Below, one piece after another: positions 40,078-44,037 of a DNA stretch of 44,037 nucleotides. Under the pieces are notes generated by a model. That model did not search any database and was not told the DNA's origin. It saw nothing but the letters and a program-made list of their open reading frames with translations. Origin of the DNA: Mesorhizobium sp. M7A.F.Ca.US.006.01.1.1 (GTDB lineage Bacteria; Pseudomonadota; Alphaproteobacteria; Rhizobiales; Rhizobiaceae); contig NZ_RZQL01000022.1 in NCBI RefSeq assembly GCF_003997935.1, positions 1-44,037 on the forward strand. Direction: 5' to 3'. A program made the position numbers and the translations under genes. Positions within the stretch are counted from its first letter, which is position 1. Every line of letters begins with the position of its first letter.

Positions 40078-42063
40078 TCAAACCTCCTGAAGCCGCACAA
40101 CGGCGTTCCAGCCATAGGTCTTTGCCGCGACGCCGGTAACGGTCACCTCAATTCCGGAAGCCCCAGCGGCGACCGACGCGTCGAGCGATGCGGCGTCGCT
40201 TGCATATTCGCCGATCACCGTTTTGGTGATCGCACCTTCGACTGCCAGGGTACCGCCTGTGTTGCGGATCACGCCGGCGAACACATAGCCGGCGCTGGTC
40301 GACGATGAACCATCCGTGCGCCGGGCGGCGACATCGACGGTGAACTTCGCGCCTTGCCCGGGCCTGATCGGAACAAAGCTGTTTCCGGCTTCGAAGACCA
40401 TAAGAACGGGCGTTGCGTCCGGCGTCGATTTATAGCCCTTGAAAAGATCGCCGCCCCGGTTTCCTTCAATCAGCGCCATGTGCGATCCGTCATCGGTTGG
40501 CTTGCCCGTCGCCGTGCCGGAGTAGATGTTGTCCCGCACCTCGACATTTGGCGAGGATCCGCTGATTTTCACATCGTTGACGACGCTGCCGGTGGTCGGC
40601 TTGAAAAGGCCACCCGTCGCTCTCTGCCGTTCGCCCGATAGTGTCGACAGGGCGACATAGGACGATCGCGCATCCGCGATGCCTGCATGGGTTTGCGACA
40701 TGTCGCCGTTCAATCGAACGCCAATGGACGCCGCCGCGCCGCCCATGTCGACAAGCGTGTCGGCCGACACAATGGTTTCATCGGCGGCGCTGAAGACGCC
40801 ATAGGCATTGGCCTGGGTGAACCCAAAGATGCGGCCGGCGCCAATCCTGACGCCGCGCGAGATCTGTTGCCCGGCTGGGGTTTCGATATAGATCCCCTGA
40901 TGCGTCGCCTGGATGTCGAACGACAGCAGGCGAAGATCTTCGATATGATGACCGGTGCCGGCGCGAATGCCTTGCTGCACGCCTTCCGTCACCAGGCTGC
41001 GCACTTCGATATCCTTGGCCCCTCGCAGCACCAGACCATAAAGGCCATCCCTGGACCTGGCACTGATGCGAAGGCGTTTGTACTTCAACACCGATCCTGC
41101 GGGCGCAGCGCTGCGGGTGAAGGCAACGGCCGCGCCAAGCTGAACGCCGCCCAACTGCGTCCAGTCGATATCCACCTCGATATCGCTCACCGGCCAGTCG
41201 TCGTCGCTCTCCGCATCGAAGCCGTTCAAATAGGCGCTCACGCGAGCACGACGGACAAAGACGTGACTTGTGCCGGAGACATCGTCGTTGATGGTGACGA
41301 TGTTGCGCGCCGTGTCGCCCCTGGCGTCGTCGATGTAGACCCAGTTGGAATCGGCAATGCGGTAGTGGTCGCCTTGCGTGCCGGTGAGCGTGCCATGCTC
41401 GATCGTGACGCCTGAAATGCCGCTGATGTTGAAGACACCGAAGCCGTTCGCAGCCGCGACATGATTCCAGGCGCCGTTGACCCTCGGCGCGATGATACGG
41501 TTGTCGCCCTTCAGGTTGAATAGGTGCGTGACGTCCTCGGTGCGCTGTAGAAGCGCCTTGTCGTCAAACTCGACCGTCAGCCCCTGCGGAATGTCGATAT
41601 TGCCGGCTAGCGAAAATGTGCCAGCCGGGATGACCAGCCTGCCCTGCCCGGCGGCAGCAATGGCGTTGACGATCGCGGTCCTGTTGTTGCCGGCTGCCGT
41701 GTCGGCGCCCGCCGCGCGAATGTTGATCTCCCTCGACCTCGGCGCGTAGACGATGTCGAAGCCGGCTCTTGCTCCACCTTGCAACGTGATCGCCAGACCG
41801 CCCCCGCCAGCCAACGTGGTGCCGTTCTTCTTGTAGAGAGCCTGACCGTCACCGACTTGCGAATAGCCGGCAGTCCTGACGTAATCGGGCGCAACCGCCG
41901 GCGAAAATGCCTCCGCCGTCGCCTTGGTCGCGAATTGCGGATCGAGCACGGTTGTCATGGCGCCCGTCGCCACATCCGCCGCCGCCTGGGCCTGGTCGAT
42001 GATGCCTTGCGCGGCCGCCTGGATATCGCCGACGGTGTCATCGGACTGGTAGAACGACAGCAC
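40078..42063 (-). CDS. Phage tail-spike-like right-handed beta-helix protein
   Basis: Protein of 661 residues. The N-terminal 60 residues are a helical Ala/Gln-rich segment (GDIQAAAQGIIDQAQAAADV) as in phage tail-fibre shafts. Residues about 105-450 look like a pectate-lyase-type parallel beta-helix (NRTAIVNAIAAAGQGRLVIP, VTIEHGTLTG, DIEVRSLVTEG), and the end (FVPIRPGQGAKFTVDVAAR) is a beta-rich domain. Such proteins bind and often degrade host surface glycans. The start at GTG 42063 has no ribosome site; upstream codons QTLNPVIGTDDIV continue the same frame to a TGA, and one missing base would link them to a GTG AGT GCA start at 42107. The N-terminus is therefore uncertain. Confidence 0.7.
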   Translation of the reverse strand: MLSFYQSDDTVGDIQAAAQGIIDQAQAAADVATGAMTTVLDPQFATKATAEAFSPAVAPDYVRTAGYSQVGDGQALYKKNGTTLAGGGGLAITLQGGARAGFDIVYAPRSREINIRAAGADTAAGNNRTAIVNAIAAAGQGRLVIPAGTFSLAGNIDIPQGLTVEFDDKALLQRTEDVTHLFNLKGDNRIIAPRVNGAWNHVAAANGFGVFNISGISGVTIEHGTLTGTQGDHYRIADSNWVYIDDARGDTARNIVTINDDVSGTSHVFVRRARVSAYLNGFDAESDDDWPVSDIEVDIDWTQLGGVQLGAAVAFTRSAAPAGSVLKYKRLRISARSRDGLYGLVLRGAKDIEVRSLVTEGVQQGIRAGTGHHIEDLRLLSFDIQATHQGIYIETPAGQQISRGVRIGAGRIFGFTQANAYGVFSAADETIVSADTLVDMGGAAASIGVRLNGDMSQTHAGIADARSSYVALSTLSGERQRATGGLFKPTTGSVVNDVKISGSSPNVEVRDNIYSGTATGKPTDDGSHMALIEGNRGGDLFKGYKSTPDATPVLMVFEAGNSFVPIRPGQGAKFTVDVAARRTDGSSSTSAGYVFAGVIRNTGGTLAVEGAITKTVIGEYASDAASLDASVAAGASGIEVTVTGVAAKTYGWNAVVRLQEV

Positions 42064-42298
42064 AATGTCATCGGTTCCGATAACAGGGTTCAGCGTCTGG
42101 AAGGCATAGCTGCACTCACCCCGTCAACCCTTTTCTGAGAAAAAATTCCTAGGCCGGCCGGAACTCCCACTCTTAGCGACGCTGGCAAGCGCGTAAAACC
42201 CTGCTTTTACCGGCGGCTGGTCATAAGCCGGCAGGTGTGAAATCATTCGTCGAAGCTCATGGAATGATTCCCGTCGCACGGCCTTGTGGGAGAGGACG

Positions 42299-42568
42299 AT
42301 GGACAGACCAGCCATGGCATCCGTGTTCAGGATGCGGCATGCACCGGCCACGGTTTCCGGCGTGCGCAGCACCGGCCAGGGTCAGGCCGATCCAGTCATC
42401 CACGTGCGTTCGCTGGGCGAAGCCATCCGTTTCGTCGCCAACGCTTACCCCCAATACGACATCAGCGCCGTCGCCATCAGCTGTGGGGATGTTTCGATCA
42501 GCAGCCTCGGCTCCCTGGAAGTCAAGGCGCTGTGGCGCGAATATGGCGAACGGCTGACGCAGGAATAG
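42299..42568 (+). CDS. Small hypothetical protein
   Basis: An 89-residue protein without a recognised domain. The C-terminal half (DPVIHVRSLGEAIRFVANAY, then VSISSLGSLEVKALWREYGE) has an alpha/beta pattern. GGGAGAGGA lies immediately before the ATG at 42299, better than the ATG at 42284. It may share an operon with the next gene, 73 bases on. Confidence 0.55.
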   Translation: MDRPAMASVFRMRHAPATVSGVRSTGQGQADPVIHVRSLGEAIRFVANAYPQYDISAVAISCGDVSISSLGSLEVKALWREYGERLTQE

Positions 42569-42641
42569 GCGTTCGCCCGCAGCCTTTCTGGAGCGGAAAT
42601 GCCGCTCGCGCGTTTCAACCCCAGCCACGGGAGCAATCGCC

Positions 42642-42947
42642 ATGAATGTCGCCAACCTGCAACTCGAAGGCCTGTTGATGGCCGTCGCCTCGATCAACCG
42701 CCTCCTGGTTCAAAAGGGGGTGCTGACGGCGGAGGAAATTGACCTGGCCTTGCGCAAGACCGAGGCCGGCGAAACCAACCAGGAGCGGTCCGAAGGCATG
42801 TCCGCGTCCAGCCGCGACGCCGTCAACTTTCCGATCCGGCTGCTGGAACTCGCCAACCAGTGCCAGCCGGAGGCGGACATGCCCTCTTTCTCGAAGCTGG
42901 CCCGCATGGTCGGCAAGATAAAGGAACCCTACAACGACCAGCTGTGA
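42642..42947 (+). CDS. Small helical hypothetical protein
   Basis: A 101-residue, mainly helical and acidic protein. The N-terminus (LEGLLMAVASINRLLVQKGVLT, then EEIDLALRKTEAG) resembles short dimerising helical hairpins found in many rhizobial proteins of unknown function. GGGAG lies 9 bases before the ATG. No signal peptide or membrane helix. Function is not known. Confidence 0.6.
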   Translation: MNVANLQLEGLLMAVASINRLLVQKGVLTAEEIDLALRKTEAGETNQERSEGMSASSRDAVNFPIRLLELANQCQPEADMPSFSKLARMVGKIKEPYNDQL

Positions 42948-42994
42948 GGGGCAGGCCCGGCGCGTCCCTTCGCGCGGTGCAGGCCGGCCTCGCC

Positions 42995-43423
42995 TCAAGC
43001 CCTGCCCGGCCATCCCAAATTGAGCGAAAGCACCTTGCCCGGACCGTGCACCGCCGCGAACAGCAGTCCGGCCATGAACGAGAAATGGTCGATGAAGAAG
43101 CCGAACTCGGCCTGGTTGCCGGCCCAGTGGCTGGGTCCGTGGAAAGCAAGGGCGAGGAACAGCACATAGGCGGCGGCGACCAGGGCCGCCTGCGAGAAGA
43201 AAGCGCCGGTCAGGAAGCACAGCACCAGCGCGACTTCCAGGATCGCCGCGCACCAGGCCAGGAACAGCGGAAACGGAAAGCCGGCGGCGGCGATATAGCC
43301 GGCGGTGGCCGCCATGCCCATGAATTTGAAGGTCACGGCCATCAGGAAGACGCCGGCGAAGATCAGCCGGGCGATGAGAAGGGCCGCGGTCTGCCACGGC
43401 GATTGAATGATTTGCGACGACAT
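42995..43423 (-). CDS. DoxX-family membrane protein
   Basis: A 142-residue inner-membrane protein with four helices. The DoxX/SURF4-like pattern is RLIFAGVFLMAVTFKFMGMAATAGYIAAAGFP at residues about 19-50, then a helix with LEVALVLCFLTG and the C-terminal FIDHFSFMAGLLFAAVHGPG. ATG 43423 is chosen for the family start, with GGAGA 8 bases upstream. Members are linked to redox or thiol stress, but the exact role is not known. It converges on the small helical protein gene. Confidence 0.82.
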   Translation of the reverse strand: MSSQIIQSPWQTAALLIARLIFAGVFLMAVTFKFMGMAATAGYIAAAGFPFPLFLAWCAAILEVALVLCFLTGAFFSQAALVAAAYVLFLALAFHGPSHWAGNQAEFGFFIDHFSFMAGLLFAAVHGPGKVLSLNLGWPGRA

Positions 43424-43625
43424 GCTCGTTCTCCAGCTTTGCAGGTTGCTCGCTCCTAGGACGTGCGACGGGCGCCAGCTCCGACACGCCAGGCCAATTT
43501 TTCTCGACAGGGCGCTCGCGGCGGGTCGAAGCAGCTTCGAAGCCTCGCACCGCGCCAGCAAAAGGGCGATTTTCGGTTTGCCGGCTGACGGTATAGTGTT
43601 GCTTCGCTCAAAGGGGGAAACGAAC

Positions 43626-43817
43626 ATGGCCAAGGCATTGACCATCGGCGCACCGCAGCATCCGGCGATGAGCACCGCCTATGAACAGGAATGCAGGGAT
43701 ATGCTGGCTCCGCATCTCGACGCCCTGCTCCGCAAGGTCGAGGCCGCCGGCTGGGACCGCGGGCAGGCCGCCTCGGCGCTCATGTATCTCGCCGCGATGC
43801 GGCTGAAGCCGGCCTGA
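43626..43817 (+). CDS. Small hypothetical protein
   Basis: A 63-residue protein, helical: MSTAYEQECRDMLAPHLDAL, then RKVEAAGWDRGQAASALMYLAAMRL. An A/G-rich ribosome site (AAAGGGGGAAA) precedes the ATG. It is divergent from the DoxX gene. No domain recognised. Confidence 0.55.
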   Translation: MAKALTIGAPQHPAMSTAYEQECRDMLAPHLDALLRKVEAAGWDRGQAASALMYLAAMRLKPA

Positions 43818-43904
43818 CGGCACGCCGGCCCGAACGGCTTGCCGGCGCATCGCGCGATGGAAACTTGTTGGTAATCACAGAAGTGATATTGTTAGGCGGG
43901 GCTA

Positions 43905-44037
43905 ATGCAGCGGCGTGCCGGTGCAGCGATTTTGGGCGGGCTGAAATTTGCGAACAAGCGTCAGGTTTGGGGCGATATCTCGTGGCGTCGGGTCGGCGAC
44001 GCTGGAATGCAGCGGCTGCGGCGGCGCTGGCCAGGTC
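43905..44037 (+). CDS. Possible start of a gene cut by the window end (doubtful)
   Basis: A frame from ATG 43905 stays open to the edge (44 codons, starting MQRRAGAAILGGLKFANKR), with AGGCGGGG upstream. The segment is too short to recognise. Nothing else is seen in 43818-44037. Confidence 0.2.
   Translation, partial: MQRRAGAAILGGLKFANKRQVWGDISWRRVGDAGMQRLRRRWPG

Noticed and set aside
1..44037. tRNA, rRNA or attachment-site search beside the phage-derived genes
   Set aside because: No tRNA-like cloverleaf or direct repeat flanking the cassette was recognised by eye, so no integration site is claimed.

Overview
The window looks like a chromosomal stretch of a rhizobial alphaproteobacterium, most likely Mesorhizobium or a close relative in the Phyllobacteriaceae. 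This rests on the high GC content, dense ATGA-type gene overlaps, many ABC solute-uptake operons, small DUF982 and DUF3309 proteins, a TGA-N9-TCA iron box, and a short leader-like peptide of a kind I associate with this genus. The assignment comes from family composition, not from a search. No tRNA, rRNA, CRISPR array or intact insertion sequence was seen.

Left part (1-13.5 kb). A carbohydrate-type ABC operon runs off the left edge (Tat-exported binding protein, MalG-like permease) opposite a divergent LacI regulator. Next is a six-gene leftward operon (3528-8926): a peroxiredoxin-like protein, an FAD flavoprotein, a 2x[4Fe-4S] ferredoxin and a sulfonate/taurine-type ABC importer, probably an organosulfur uptake and redox unit. 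Then comes a heme/iron locus: HmuT-like binding protein leftward, and a TonB-dependent heme-type receptor plus DUF2218/siderophore-interacting ferric reductase rightward, behind a promoter that overlaps the iron box.

Central part (13.5-22 kb). A nine-gene leftward operon holds, in transcription order, a GntR/UTRA regulator, an ADP-ribosylglycohydrolase-family enzyme, a PfkB kinase, a polyamine/opine-type ABC importer (binding protein, two permeases, ATPase) and the two subunits of aconitase X. Its first three genes resemble E. coli yegW-yegU-yegV, with an ABC importer in place of YegT and a dehydratase added. It reads as a complete import, deglycosylation, phosphorylation and dehydration pathway for an unknown substrate, and is the strongest candidate for an undescribed system.

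Middle-right (22-35 kb). Small genes, an orphan HisKA_2 histidine kinase, a PPOX flavoprotein, a frameshifted collagen-like gene and an ICMT-family methyltransferase are followed by a TPP-riboswitch-controlled ykoF-thiXZY operon for thiamine-precursor salvage. Next is a 30-codon gene, too short for ordinary gene callers, with a near-perfect Shine-Dalgarno and a lasso-type leader motif, just upstream of a formyltransferase-family gene. MsrA, a GT39-like membrane glycosyltransferase and a frameshifted membrane protein come after.

Right part (35-44 kb). A phage-derived lysis cassette (GH108 endolysin, holin-like proteins, overlapping i-spanin/o-spanin pair) sits beside a methyltransferase, an AT-rich EpsG-like polymerase, a broken tail-fibre fragment and a beta-helix tail-spike protein, with no capsid or packaging genes: a prophage remnant or retained lysis/adsorption module. 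The window ends with small hypothetical proteins and a DoxX membrane protein. Several genes differ from an intact reading frame by one base, so natural decay and assembly error both need to be considered.
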